Assembly (NCBI RefSeq): GCF_026210795.1
Contig: NC_089433.1
Span: 3,125,001 to 3,189,000 of the forward strand
Direction of reading: 5' to 3'
DNA: 64,000 bases
From: Rhizophagus irregularis
Lineage: Eukaryota > Glomeromycota > Glomeromycetes > Glomerales > Glomeraceae
The translations under genes were made by a program, and so were the position numbers. This document shows positions 1 through 11,673 of the stretch, piece after piece. The notes under the pieces were generated by a model. That model was not told the origin of the DNA. It saw only the letters and a program-made list of their open reading frames with translations, and made no database searches. Every line of letters starts with the position of its first letter. The stretch's first letter is position 1.

Positions 1-25
1 CATTCACTTAAAGAAAAGAATTTCT

Positions 26-545
26 TTGAAAAATATCAAAGAATTCGTCAAGTTTTTTCCATCAAATAGTCATTTTAAAACTGAATTATCTATATCATAT
101 AATGAAATTGGTCTCCACGCGGCATTAATCAATTCATCAATAACTTGGTATGAAATGGCGTCCTATGTTACAGAAAATGCTTTTGGAAATAAAGAAAAGG
201 TTTGCCTAAAACTTGGTGATGTGGTAACGATCCAAGATGAAGAATATAGTGAATCATTTGCTATGACGGATCCAATCAATTTTTCGACATAAAGCAAATG
301 ATAATAAGTATTATGCTTTTATCATTGTAACTTAGTTTGAAGAAATTAATCAAAATCACGTTATTTTAAAATGTCCACTTTTTAGGCTTCTTTCTGCAAA
401 CGATCAACAGTGGAGAAGAATTTTTTTGATAACTGTTATTGATCAAGCAAATAAGATTCACTTTGTACGCAATGAGATAGATGAACAAGAGGAAAATGAA
501 GAAAGTTGTTGGATTAAAAATGAGTTTTATTTTACTGCTGTATAA
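26..545 (+). pseudogene. Broken gene fragment of unrecognised family
   Basis: An 88-codon frame (26-292) ends at a TAA and the same protein style continues at once in the next frame from 291 to a TAA at 543-545. The second part has an in-frame TAG soon after its start, in a FIIVT-stop-FEE context where Trp would be one base away. One frameshift plus one nonsense codon therefore separate two halves of what was probably one exon. The first part contains WYEMASYV and GDVVTIQDEE, the second ILKCPLFRLL and WRRIFLITV. I do not recognise the family and cannot assign a function. The upstream part lies outside the window. Confidence 0.55.
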
Positions 546-587
546 AGTACTTTAATATAATGCATTTAATACAATATTATAATTTTA

Positions 588-950
588 CTTTACTAAAAAT
601 GGCCAATTTTTTGAAATGATTTTGTAATAATTTTAAAATACCACAAAAATACATTTAATACATCAAAATGTTTTTATTATATTTTTGTTATTATTTTGTA
701 ATTATATTGTATCTAGGTCTATAAAAATAACTCAAAATAATATCACAATAATTTTTTAATATTTTTGTTATTATTTTATTATTATAATATAATTAATTTT
801 GATATTATTTTAATATTTTAATCTCAAAAATACCTCAAATATATCTTGATATATTTTAAAAATTTTACAAAATAATTGCATAATTGTTTTGAAAGCCATT
901 GTATTTAGGTCTATAAAAATATTTCAAAAAATTGGCCATTTTTAGTAAAG
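588..950 (+). mobile_element. 363-bp MITE, copy 1
   Basis: Ends are CTTTACTAAAAATGGCCAAT and its inverse, flanked by TA on both sides (586-587 and 951-952). The whole body is A+T-rich and noncoding. Two other copies of exactly 363 bp follow. A TA target duplication suggests mobilisation by a Tc1/mariner-type transposase, which is inference. Confidence 0.9.
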
Positions 951-1020
951 TATTATCATATTGTGATGATTACGTATATGAATTGTTACTATATCGTAGC
1001 GTAATTTTGAAAAAACGCTA

Positions 1021-1383
1021 CTTTACTAAAAATGGCCAATTTTTTGAAATATTTTTATAAACCTAAATACAATGGCTTTCAAAACAATTATACAATTATT
1101 TTGTAAAATTTTTAAAATATATCAAGATATATTTGAGGTATTTTTGAGATTAAAATATTAAAATAATATCAAAATTAATTATATTATAATAATAAAATAA
1201 TAACAAAAATATTAAAAAATTATTGTGATATTATTTTGAGTTATTTTTATAGACCTAGATACAATATAATTACAAAATAATAACAAAAATATAATAAAAA
1301 CATTTTGATGTATTAAATGTATTTTTGTGGTATTTTAAAATTATTATAAAATTATTTCAAAAAATTGGCCATTTTTAGTAAAG
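1021..1383 (-). mobile_element. 363-bp MITE, copy 2 (inverted)
   Basis: Reverse complement of the 588-950 copy with few differences, flanked by TA at 1019-1020 and 1384-1385. Copies 1 and 2 are about 70 bp apart in opposite orientation and could fold into one long hairpin. Confidence 0.9.
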
Positions 1384-1676
1384 TATTGCGTAGTCTTTAC
1401 CTAAAATTTTGCAGTTATGTCACGTAAACCTATCTATTCGTTATCTATTCTTCTAATAAGAATAACTGCAACTTCGCAGCATAATCGTAACTTTGATTTA
1501 CTGTGATTACTTTACGTATACTCTACCTAATTATTCAATACGAACTGTTGCGATTACGTTAAGTAAGAAGTAACGTAATTATTGTGATTTTGATCACCAC
1601 GTCTAGGTGATAAAATCGTGGCAAATTCGTGGCTTAGTCACTTGAAATTTATTGATTTCTGTAAAGTTTAGCTCGC

Positions 1677-2176
1677 TATGTTGATAACACAAATGTTAAT
1701 GGGCCTGTCATTCTTTACTAAAAATGGCCAATTTTTTGAAATGATTTTGTAATAATTTTGAAATACTACAAAAATACATTTAATACATCAAAATGGTTTT
1801 ATTATATTTTTGTTATTATTTTGTAATTATATTGTATCTAGGTCTATAAAAATAACTCATAATAATATCACAATAATTTTTTAATGTTTTTGTTATTATT
1901 TTATTATTATAATATAATTAACTTTGATATTATTTTAATATTTTAATCTCAAAAATACCTCAAATATATCTTGATATATTTTAAAAATTTTACAAAATAA
2001 TTGCACAATTGTTTTGAAAGCCATTGTATCTAGGTCTATAAAAATATTTCAAAAAATTGGCCATTTTTAGTAAAGTTATAATAAACGAAGAAAGAGATTT
2101 GAAAGATACAGAGCATAAAACGTTGGGAAAAACTGCATTAAAAAATGTGGATTGGATTGGCTTTACATTAGATTAA
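1677..2176 (+). pseudogene. Exon-like fragment split by MITE copy 3
   Basis: The frame reads YVDNTNVNGPVI up to the MITE and continues after it as INEERDLKDTEHKTLGK, ending in WIGFTLD and TAA (2174-2176). It is homologous to the small frames at 2672-2812 and 3305-3445 but much more diverged (for example DLKDTEHKTLG against DLKITDHKTLG), so it is an older copy. Protein family not recognised. Confidence 0.55.
1713..2075 (+). mobile_element. 363-bp MITE, copy 3, inserted in a gene fragment
   Basis: Same orientation and length as copy 1, but flanked by TT on both sides rather than TA. It interrupts a coding-like segment that survives uninterrupted at 2672-2812 and 3305-3445, so the empty site can be compared directly. 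Confidence 0.88.
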
Positions 2177-3423
2177 TTACAAAAAGTTAAATACTTTTAA
2201 TGTATAATCATTTTTATTATTATATTAAGAAAGCGGTTAATAGGTTAAATCATGTATCAAAATTTTTTTGCTCATTAAAATATTGAGATTGTTTTATATT
2301 CGATTGAAAATTTAGAATATTTTAGTAGTTATTTCATTTTGTGATTGGGTTTTCATGCAATATATTGGTTTTTAATAATACATAGAAATAATAATTAATA
2401 CAATAAATTAATATGCATATATATAATAAACTGAATTTGTGATATTTTAAAGATGCTATCAACGTTGATTCATCATTAAAACTTGGCTTGTTTAATATTT
2501 GATATTAATTCAAGCGGTTTATCGCATAGTTCTGTATTCGTATCGAACATAGGTGACTACTCAACAAACCGTCATCATTATTATACGATACTTTATACCT
2601 TTTAAAAAAAATTCTGAAAAGATTCCGATAAATAATCATTTTTCTAGTTTTCATTCTGAAGAAACTCAGACATGAAATATGTTGATAACACGCTCATTGA
2701 TGGGTCCATAATTATTATAAATGATAAAAAAGATTTGAAAATTACTGATCACAAAACGTTGGGCAAAAAAGCATTCAAGAATGTGAAGTGGATTGGCTTT
2801 ACATTAGATTAATTACAAAAAGTTAAATACTTTTAATGTATAATCATTTTCATTATTATATTAAGAAAGCGGTTAATAGGTCAAATCGTGTATCAAAATT
2901 TTTTTGCTCATTAAAATATTGAGATTGTTTTATATTTGATTGAAAATTTAGAATATTTTAGTAGATATTTCATTTTGTGATTGGGTTTTCATGCAATATA
3001 TTGGTTTTTAATAATACATAGAAATAATTAATACAATAAATTAATATGCATATATATAATAAACTGAATTTGTGATATTTTAAAGATGCTATCAACGTTG
3101 ATTCATCATTAAAACTTGGCTTGTTTAATATTTGATATTAATTCAAGCAGTTTATCGCATAGTTCTGTATTTGTATCGAACATAGGTGACTACTCAACAA
3201 ACCGTCATCATTATTATACGATACTTTATACCTTTTAAAAAAAATTCTGAAAAGATTCTGATAAATAATCATTTTTCTAGTTTTCATTCTGAAGAAACTC
3301 AGACATGAAATATATTGATAACACGCTCATTGATGGGTCCATAATTATTATAAATGATAAAAAAGATTTGAAAATTACTGATCACAAAACGTTAGGCAAA
3401 AAAGCATTCAAGAATGTGAAGTT
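2155..3423 (+). repeat. Tandem duplication, unit about 635 bp
   Basis: The anchor GATTGGCTTT occurs at 2155, 2791 and 3424, giving units of 636 and 633 bp that are almost identical along their length. The unit is a short coding-like exon plus A+T-rich sequence. From about 3450 to 4250 I see no gene or repeat. Confidence 0.85.
2672..2812 (+). pseudogene. 46-codon exon-like frame, copy 2
   Basis: ATG at 2672 to TAA at 2810-2812, 46 aa, starting MKYVDNTLIDG and ending WIGFTLD. Near-identical to the frame at 3305-3445 because both lie in a tandem duplication of about 635 bp. Probably the last exon of a duplicated gene rather than a stand-alone gene; no family recognised. Confidence 0.4.
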
Positions 3424-3445
3424 GATTGGCTTTACAAAAGATTAA
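3305..3445 (+). pseudogene. 46-codon exon-like frame, copy 3
   Basis: ATG at 3305 to TAA at 3443-3445. It differs from copy 2 by a handful of residues, including Val to Ile near the start and WIGFTLD to LIGFTKD at the end. Same reservations as copy 2. Confidence 0.4.
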
Positions 3446-4261
3446 TAGGCTATCCCAGATTTCCAGTAACATTAAACGAATTGTGTAACTATGTAGATAT
3501 CACCATAGTTATAAAGAAAATTTTAAATTGACAGTAAAAACAATTTTTTTCCTTTAAACTAACCTTTGTTTTAAATATGGAATTAATAATTATCAAATGT
3601 AATTTGTATAATTTTTATAAGAATAAAATTGAAATTGTTATGTGTTGAACACGTCATGATGAATGTTGTAGCATAGCCTCATTAAACATATCCAACTGAA
3701 TCGTTCGTAAATTTAGAAAAATTGTCAGTTAATTTATTTGTCCTACTTTTCAAAAATTATTGAAAGAAAAATATATTGTATGAATCACTAGTGCAATTAT
3801 TTTCAATTTATTATCTAATAAACAATTTGTCACGCTTTATAAGGATGGATGTTCAGGACTGTCGGCGCAAAACTCATGAAATTATGAAGAATTTAATTGG
3901 TTTCTTCATTATAACAAGAGTTGTGAATGGTTAAATATTATGTGAGAGTAAAAATTCGTTATTTTGCGAGTTCGTTATATCGAGAGCTGACTGTATGGTT
4001 TATTTTCAGATTATATATATAATTTTTTACATCAAAAACAGACCATAACTTATTAATCACAATCATTGCATAATCGATAATTTATTATTATTATTTTTTT
4101 TTGATGCATCGCATAATATATTAGCAAAATATAAAAGCTCGAGATAAAGATATAACATTTTCTCTTTATATTGATATAAAGCTAAAACAATTCCCATCTC
4201 ATAAGAGTAATAGAATTATATCAATAGTGATACTGGATATGTTAACTTTCTATATATATAG

Positions 4262-4600
4262 CAGTGTTGGCCAGTGACCCAAATGACCTCAAATGACTCA
4301 AATGACTGGTCACGTGTCATTTGGATCATTTCAACATTAAATGACAAATGACCTAGTCATTTAAAAATTACATCATAATTCTGGCCAGAACTATTCATAC
4401 AATTTCACTATTTCATGAATAAAATTTTCACATGATATTAGAAGTTCATAATTCTGGCCGGCATCATTAATTTGGCCTGAATTATAAAGCATTAATTTTA
4501 AATGACTCAAATGACAAATGATCTAAATGACTAGGTCATTCGAAGGTCATTCAGAGGTCATCTCAAAATGGGCAAATGAACTAGTCATTTGCTATCACTG
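4262..4600. mobile_element. 339-bp hAT-like MITE with 8-bp target duplication
   Basis: Ends CAGTGTTGGCCAGTGA and, inverted, CAGTGATAGCAAATGA are flanked by ATATATAG at 4254-4261 and 4601-4608. An 8-bp duplication and CAGTG ends are hAT hallmarks. The body is made of many copies of the AAATGACT / AGTCATTT motif in both orientations and contains ATAATTCTGGCC twice. Confidence 0.8.
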
Positions 4601-4662
4601 ATATATAGTATATCTATCATAAATCCTTTAAATTTGAAAATTATATTTCAAGAAATTCTGAA

Positions 4663-6254
4663 TCAATCAGTGTTTTCGCTTTTAATTTCAGAATATTCAT
4701 CTTGATTATTATCCGCTTCTGCTTCACTAGATTTATCTGAAGTCAGAGCTAAAATTGATAAAAGTAAATTATTAAATACGTTATTCAAACAAAAAGCAAT
4801 ATTATTATAAGGAAATAAAATTTGTGCGCACCCGCACATGTGCGCACCCCTCCATTTTTGGTAATTTTTATATAGTAAATTTGTCGATCATTATTTATCA
4901 CGTGACTTTAGTAAAATCCCGATTTTTTTAAATATTCATGCCACAACTCTTACGTACATATTATAGAGCCTTAATAATTTATTTACTATGCGTATTTTTG
5001 CCTATTCTACAACTTTACTTAATGAGCCATGAAGGGTTTAGAATGTCATTTTTGACTTTTATATATAATATATCCATGGGGATGTGCATATGCGCAGGTG
5101 CGCACAAATTTTAAACCCTTATTATAATTGTGATTACTAAGGTATAATCTTTTGTTGCTTTTTGACATATTTTCTCTAAAATTCTTTAAAGATTTTTCCT
5201 AAATCACAACATCAAATTACGAATTATAAAAATATTTAAATATATTTTAAGCTAGTAAAAATTTATATAATTACCTGACAGGTAGCAATTTTTAATTTAC
5301 TTGCAGAACCAGCATTTAATAAAATCCAATTATCTTCATTAACGGAAGGAAAAGAACGGGTAATTAAATCATTAATAGCTTCAGAAGTATTTTCATTAAA
5401 TAATACATTTTCTATAATGAATCCATTATCCCTCATTTCAACCCAAACTGAAGTATTTTCTCTTGGAGCTGAATTATTTTCCCAACTTCTTTGTGTAAAC
5501 AATAATATGTGATTAAGATAAAGTGAAACGTTAGCAGGTCGACTTCTAGAAGCAACTATACTATACTTGTAACCGAAACCTTTTCACGTGATTTTTGGCC
5601 ACGTCTTTAAATCAAAATTAAGTTAAAAAATGATAAAAATTAATCTCTACATCCAGCCGAAACTATAATATAAAGTCTTTGGAGTTTCGGATGGATTTTT
5701 GGATAGTTTTTAATAATTTATTATAATTAAATTACTGAAAGTCCGAAACCCTGTCCAGCTTCATAGAGGTTTCAGCTACATGTATAAACTATACTAGGTG
5801 AATTGTGATTCTGAAATTTTGACTGATTTCTTTTCCTCTTTTTAGTAATCGGCATATGTCTATTTTTAATGGCTTCTTCTCTTAACCTAGAATCTTCGGA
5901 ATTATTAATACTTGATGTTAATATGTATGATGGCAAATTACTTTCAATATTAATCGAGCCAGGAACGATACTTGGTGAGGTATTCTTGTGAAATGCAGTA
6001 AAATGATCACAATATTTGCATTTCAATTCGTTATTAGGATTAGCCAAAAAAGCTTGACATTCACAGGAAACTCCATCTTTTTGACAAGCTTCTAATAATG
6101 GCGTTGAAGTATTGTGAGGTGCAGGAGAAAACCCGGTATGAAACGCATTATAATGATGGCAATAATAACATTTCTCTGGATTATTCTCATCTTCTTTATA
6201 AGTTTGACAACCACAATATTTATTGTTAAAATTACAAACACCAAGTGGGAACAT
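4663..6254 (-). CDS. Cysteine-rich two-module protein gene, four exons, MITE in exon 1
   Basis: Proposed exons on the minus strand are 6254-5795, 5555-5275, 5198-5138 and 4748-4663; all junctions are GT-AG and the phases agree to a TGA at 4663-4665. The start is the ATG at 6252-6254. The N-terminus carries two copies of a C-x6-C-x-C-x12-C-x2-C module ending in AFH, at about residues 7-38 and 57-89, which look like metal-binding knuckles. The middle part contains WVEMRDNGFIIENVLF and WILLNAGSASKLKIAT; the tail is acidic. A MITE (about 5558-5792) sits in the first coding exon, and the 239-nt segment 5794-5556 could be removed as an intron in frame. Without splicing a TGA at 5772-5774 ends the protein at 160 aa. 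The last intron holds another inverted-repeat element. Family and function are not recognised. Confidence 0.6.
4817..5112. mobile_element. 296-bp inverted-repeat element in an intron
   Basis: Ends AAAATTTGTGCGCACCCGCA and, inverted, AAAATTTGTGCGCACCTGCG; no clear target duplication. It lies in the last intron (5137-4749) of the cysteine-rich gene. The same terminal sequence recurs at 27791-27810. Confidence 0.7.
5558..5792. mobile_element. MITE inserted in a coding exon
   Basis: Imperfect inverted ends (minus strand: TATAGTTTATACATGTAGCT and, from the other end, TATACTATACTTGTAACCGA), meeting in CGAAACCT/TGAAACCT. Protein-coding frames on both sides join as SPSIV / VASRSRP, so the empty site is legible. 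Flanks are TA-rich, consistent with a TA duplication; exact ends are uncertain by a few bases. Confidence 0.7.
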
Positions 6255-6534
6255 TTTTCCTTAAACAAAAGAAAAAAAGAAAGAAATTCTTTGTACAATC
6301 ATTTGTTAAAGATATATTTATACTTTTAAGTAATAAATACGCATTCAGCAGATTGCAAAACTGTAAATAATGGTGGCATGGTCTGAAATATGGATTGGCG
6401 CAGTGGAAATCTGAATTGCAAATGCATACTGAGTTGCCTTAATTGCAAACATTCCTTGTGAAAACAGAAAAACTTGTTTATTTAAAACCATATAAATTAG
6501 CTTTCATATGTCTTAGAAAAAGATGGTACATTTA

Positions 6535-7352
6535 AGGGTCCAGTATATTACGTTATCCCCTATATGGCAAAAAATTGGAGATCATCTTTTTCTTACTTTC
6601 GTTACAAGAAAAAATTTTTTAATATTTTTCAAACTCCTGCTTAAAAATATCTGTTAGAGAGTCTGGTTTTTCAAATAAACTTTAAAAAAGTATAGTATAA
6701 ATATAGTTTACAACGAAAAACTACTATATGAAGTTAACAGTAGTTGCGAATTCTCTAAGGTAAGTTGCGAATTCTCTAATTAGACTAACTTTAAATTAAC
6801 TTAAAACTTGCGAAACTTTGAGACTTAATAATATAGTAATTAGTTAAATAATTTATATCAAAAAATTAGTAAGCATCATATTCAAATAAAAATTTTTACT
6901 AATAACATTTTATTTTTTTATTATCTTAATAAGCGTATTTGTTCCTTTAAACTAAATACAAAATATTTCATGTGTTGTGAAGTAATAATTAGATTATTAT
7001 AATTTTATAATGAAATGGAAAGGCAAATAAATTAATTTAATAACCTTGAATTATATATTTGGCGTTTGTGGAGTTATTATTTATTTATTTTTAATGTACA
7101 ATATCAATCAAGCAAATGGTATTTTCATTAAGTTTTGTCCATAAAAATATATAGAAATATTAATAAATGGTTAAAATGTAGATAGGATGCATTATATTTA
7201 TTATTTGAACGTATATTTAATAAAATTCATATGGTAGGTTGGGAAATATTTTATTTTTCCAAGAGTTTTCTCGTCAATTTCATGGTCACGTGATCATATA
7301 AAATGATCGTCATATGGTCATATACAAATGATGATGTAATATACTGGACCCT
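6535..7352. mobile_element. 818-bp TIR element, TA target duplication
   Basis: Ends AGGGTCCAGTATATTAC and its inverse, flanked by TA at 6533-6534 and 7353-7354. Interior A+T-rich without a credible reading frame. From 7355 to about 7640 the sequence looks like decayed coding DNA with many stops, not assigned. Confidence 0.82.
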
Positions 7353-7644
7353 TAAGACAATAATGATGAGGACAAAAGACTTAGAAAATGTCTAATTAGT
7401 ACTTCACTTACTGAATTGACGCGTCTCTTAATCAACTACTAAGAAGCAATTATGAAGCTAATCTTCTATTGACTTCAAATTAGAAACATTTGGTGATCGT
7501 GTAAAAGTGATGACCATAGTAAATTTCGCTAACTTTGTAAAGTTAGAATATTTTGTGTAACATTACATGGTATAAATATAGTTGGCGATGCTTGCAATTC
7601 TTTATGATTCATTGTCAGTTGAATTCTATTAAAATTCATTTAAA

Positions 7645-8723
7645 ATGCAGTGGATTGAAGATTCAATTAATAAAAAATTTCTCAAATTATACGAATTTGA
7701 AGAATTTAAAAATGTTAATAAAATTTATGATGGTCAATGCTTAGAAGTACAAAGTTATCGTGTAGCGATAAAATCACTACTTTACAATAATAATGAATGC
7801 ATGAATGAGATTGTTCGTCACTGGTAAAAAAATGATTTATCCTACACATATCTTACACATATTGGGTACTTAAAATGTAGAAAATCATACACAAATAATA
7901 CACATATCATACACATATCAGGTACTAATATATATATCATACATATATCAGGTACCTGATAGGTATACTATATATATAAGTACCCGATATGTGTATGATA
8001 TGTGTATTATTTGTGTATGATTTTCTACATTTTGAGTACCCGATATATGTAAGATATGTGTAGAATATGTGTAGGATAGACCATTTTTTTACCAGTGCGT
8101 GAGGTTGGTATTATATGTTTTACTGTATATGAAAATTAATTTAAAATATTTTTCAGCATTAATTTAGATTCAACTTTATCACCAGTTGAATTACTGCTCT
8201 ATCTCCAAAATTTATGGAATTACTAGAAAAGGTTTGTTAAATTAAAATTAAAAAAATGAAAAGTTTATTATATTAACATTTAAATTTTAAGGGAAAGATA
8301 AATCGTTTTCCTTAGTATTGGAATTTGCAGATAATGGAGAAATGATTGATTATTTTCGAAATAGATGTCAAACTATTTATATGGATGATTTTGTTAATAT
8401 AATTGTTCAAATTGCGAGATTATTATTAATTTTGCACAAAGAAGATATTTTTGGCATTAATATCATATGGCAATTTCTCATAATAATTTGCAAATCACTT
8501 TTATTCTATTATTAAATTATTCTGATTTTAGAGTTCCAATATTTTACTTGATAAAAAGAGAAGAGTTAAACTGTCAAGTTTGGGGCTATCAAAAAGAATT
8601 ATAAAAGGTTTTCAAAGCAAAAATCAAGATATTATCGATTTTAGATCTATTTTTGAATATATAAAGTTTAAGCATGGAAGATACAACAAATTATTTAAAG
8701 GTAATGAATTTACTTTATTTTAA
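7645..8723 (+). pseudogene. Degenerate protein kinase
   Basis: Segments in order resemble a protein kinase: WIEDSINKKFLKLYEFEEFK, then VAIKSLL with the ATP-binding Lys, then NEIV interrupted by a MITE and continuing REV; KIYGITRK; SLVLEFADNGEMIDYF (hinge); LLILHKEDIFG; then SNILLDKKRRVKLSSLGLSK. Key residues are gone: the glycine loop reads IYDGQCLEV, the HRD site appears as HMA in a shifted frame, and DFG is SLG. Short introns can be placed before the hinge segment and before SNILL. With a MITE in an exon, frameshifts and no catalytic Asp it cannot encode an active kinase. The WIE...EFKNI lead-in is typical of the expanded kinase family of arbuscular mycorrhizal fungi (recollection). Downstream, 8730-8890 holds a possible further remnant; 8900-9900 shows no gene. 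Confidence 0.75.
7819..8097. mobile_element. 279-bp CACTA-like MITE in kinase exon
   Basis: Ends CACTGGTAAAAAAATG and its inverse, flanked by CGT at 7816-7818 and 8098-8100. CACTG ends with a 3-bp duplication are the CACTA signature. The body is a near-palindrome of ACACATATC/GATATGTGT motifs. Removing the element and one CGT restores the kinase reading NEIVREV. Confidence 0.88.
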
Positions 8724-9925
8724 TATTTATAATAATTGTATTAATTATGGCAACATTATTGTGACAGATTGTATAAACTCTAGAAGTTTAGAAGAATGTA
8801 TTAATAAATTGGAATCTATAGTTCGCTCTAATAAATGTAAATGTAATTTATGTTTATTCATTATTGTAAGTACAAAAGCTAATTAATTTTTTTGATAGGA
8901 CGGGAAGTCAAAATTGTCGTATTTAAAAATGAAAAAAAAAAACATTTAGTAAACTTTTGAAGTATAACAATAAGAATAGTATCGCATCAAGAGTTAAATT
9001 GAAACATGGGGGAAGCATTGGTCAAAGAGTAAAAAACTACATATTGAAATGAAACGTAAAAAATAATACAGAAGTGATCATCTGGAGTATAATTACAAAT
9101 ACTTCTTTTTCATTTTCACGGTATCTGTGTATCAATAGAATGTAAGTTTATTACTACGGGAATTAAATTAGTTTTTGGTCGTAGAGTTTCTTCGCCATTA
9201 TCACGGTGAATTAAATTGTTTGCTAATTCTACATACCGGAATTAATATATCTAGTTTATATACAATCATTTACTTCGACAATGTAATTCAACAACGTATT
9301 AAACAATAAATATTCCAAGTTAAAATAATACATTTTAGGTTGAATTGATTTGAGATTTTGAGTAAACTATAATAAGTATTGTGTATTTTAAGTAACTTAT
9401 AAATTAAGGCAATTCTGTGACAACTAAATTTTGAGCTTTAAATGTAATTAGATACTCAATTAAATGACAAGACAAAAATTTAATTCGAGTCAGAAAATGT
9501 TAATTGAATTGTCATTCATTAATAATCTGACTAACTGCATCAAAAATAAATAAATCCCTTTCATAAAACTGCAATTTGATTAATAGCTTTGATAATTTGA
9601 AACAGTTATAACGAACTTTACAGAATTCAAAAAAATTTAATCAGAAGTTATTCAGTGAATAAATATAAACCACCTGAATCTCAAATGAATTATGCAAATA
9701 ATCGCTCAATAATTAGCGTTAACTGAAATATAAATAATAAGTATCAAAATGAGGATTAGGGTGTTGAATTAAACGAATCAATTAAATAAACTAATTAACT
9801 AAATTAAACATTTTACAAATATAGAAACCAGACAATTCAATAAGACATTGAAATATAGATGATAATTTTAAATATATCTTTTCAGATGCTTGTAAAAATT
9901 CATGATAGTTTTTTATTTTATTAGA

Positions 9926-10127
9926 CGTATAAATCTACATATTTGGTAGAAATCATCATTTTTTAGCTAACACTTTTATGGAAACATTAGAATTTACTTT
10001 TTTATAAATATGATATTTTATTACAGTCGCCACTGACGTATAAATCTACAAATTTGGTAGAAATCATCATCTTTTAAAAGCTAACACTTTTATGGAAACA
10101 TTAGATTTACTTTTTTATAAACATGAT
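9926..10127 (+). repeat. Direct duplication, two units about 110 bp apart
   Basis: GACGTATAAATCTACA...GGTAGAAATCATCAT...TATGGAAACATTAGA occurs twice, with the second copy slightly longer. No coding potential. Confidence 0.75.
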
Positions 10128-10734
10128 TATTTTGTTCACGACCATTTGGACACTAGTACTTGTGACAATTTATCAATACTAAAAAAATATAAATACTGAT
10201 TTAAAAAGTTTTACTTAGGTAGAGCCTAATCTTCTGAAATGCTGGTATATATATAATTTATGTTTATTTAGTTGAAATTTTTCAATTTACATAGATTGAA
10301 AATCCTTTTACGAATACGCATTAAGAGGATATATTTATTTTTCTTTAATTTTATGTATTGGGGACAAAGAACGAGGGATAGATAAGAGGGAATGGTATAA
10401 TAAATATGAAAGTAAATATTTTTGGTTTATTTATAATGAAAGAAAATGATATTGAAATTTTTTTTAGAAATTAACGAAGAAAATAAAGAAACGGAAAAGA
10501 ATCAGAGAATAATAAGAACAATAAACCATGTGTATGGTGTGTATTAAGGGGAAGGTTTGTTGCATTATGTAGAAAGAAAAAATCGGAGGATAATTTAAAT
10601 CGTGGATATGAAACAAGATTCTATTAAGATAGCTTTTAAAAAGTTTTCCACAATTAAAAATTTTTAATGATTCAATAACAAACATTAAAAATATTTCTCT
10701 TTTCGCAATGATTTTAGTATTTATTGCACATTTA

Positions 10735-11673
10735 CAGTGGTCGAAAAAAGTCCTCGGAATTACAAAAAAATGCAAAAAATGAGCAACCAGTGATCAGAAT
10801 TGCTTCAAATTTTGCAGATTTATTACCAAATATGTGAATATTATGCATACAAAATTTCAGCTGTTTATCTTGCTTTTTTGTCTCGCAATCGTTTTTTTAA
10901 GTTCAAAAAAATAAGTCATCAAAAATTTAACCTACAAAAAATCTGAAATTCTGATATAATATTCAAATTGAAGTTTATTAAAAATTGAACAGTTATAAAT
11001 CATAGTTTATGGTATGATAATTTTAACAAAAAAAATTTGGCCCTTTATTATTTGTTAGTTGTTGAGAAAATTGGAATCAAATTTTATCCACCACAATTGA
11101 TCGCAACTGTTTTCTACCCTTAAAATCAATTGAAAGAACTAAAATTCATAATCAAAGTTAAACTATAATAATTATAAAAAAATTATTGTAAAAACTATTT
11201 AATAATAGATTAATATTATTCAAATATACAAAAAAATTATCAATACAAATAATTTTAATGTACTATGATTTTACTATTTTAATTTTAATGACTTTAATGC
11301 TTTTGAGCCAATTTTTAATCTCACTTTACAGAAAACTGACTGATTAAACTATAATCAAATTTTTTTAATAAACTAATTAGAAATATATTTTTTTATATTT
11401 ATAATTTTTTATTATAAGTATATAAGCTGATTTTTAGTAACTGAACGCAAAATGTTAATCATTTCAAGTTATCGTATTGCTTAAATTTTTAATGATTTTT
11501 TTTTGAACTTAAAAAACCGATTGTGAGACAAGGCAACAAGATAAATGGCTGAAATTTTGTATGCATAATATTCACACATTTGGTAATAAATCTGCAAAAT
11601 TTGAAGCAATTCTGATCACTGGTTGCTTAATTTTTGCGTTTTTTGTAATTCCGAGGATTTTTTTCGACCACTG
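10735..11673. mobile_element. 939-bp Tc1/mariner-like non-autonomous element
   Basis: Ends CAGTGGTCGAAAAAAGTCCT and its inverse, flanked by TA at 10733-10734 and 11674-11675. The inverted repeats extend roughly 180 bp inward with scattered mismatches. No transposase frame inside. CAGTGG ends and TA duplication match Tc1/mariner. From 11690 to 12600 I see no gene. Confidence 0.88.

Noticed and set aside
10464-10775. 103-codon frame on the minus strand.
   Set aside because: Overlaps the end of the mariner-like element, has no recognisable domain and is composition-driven.
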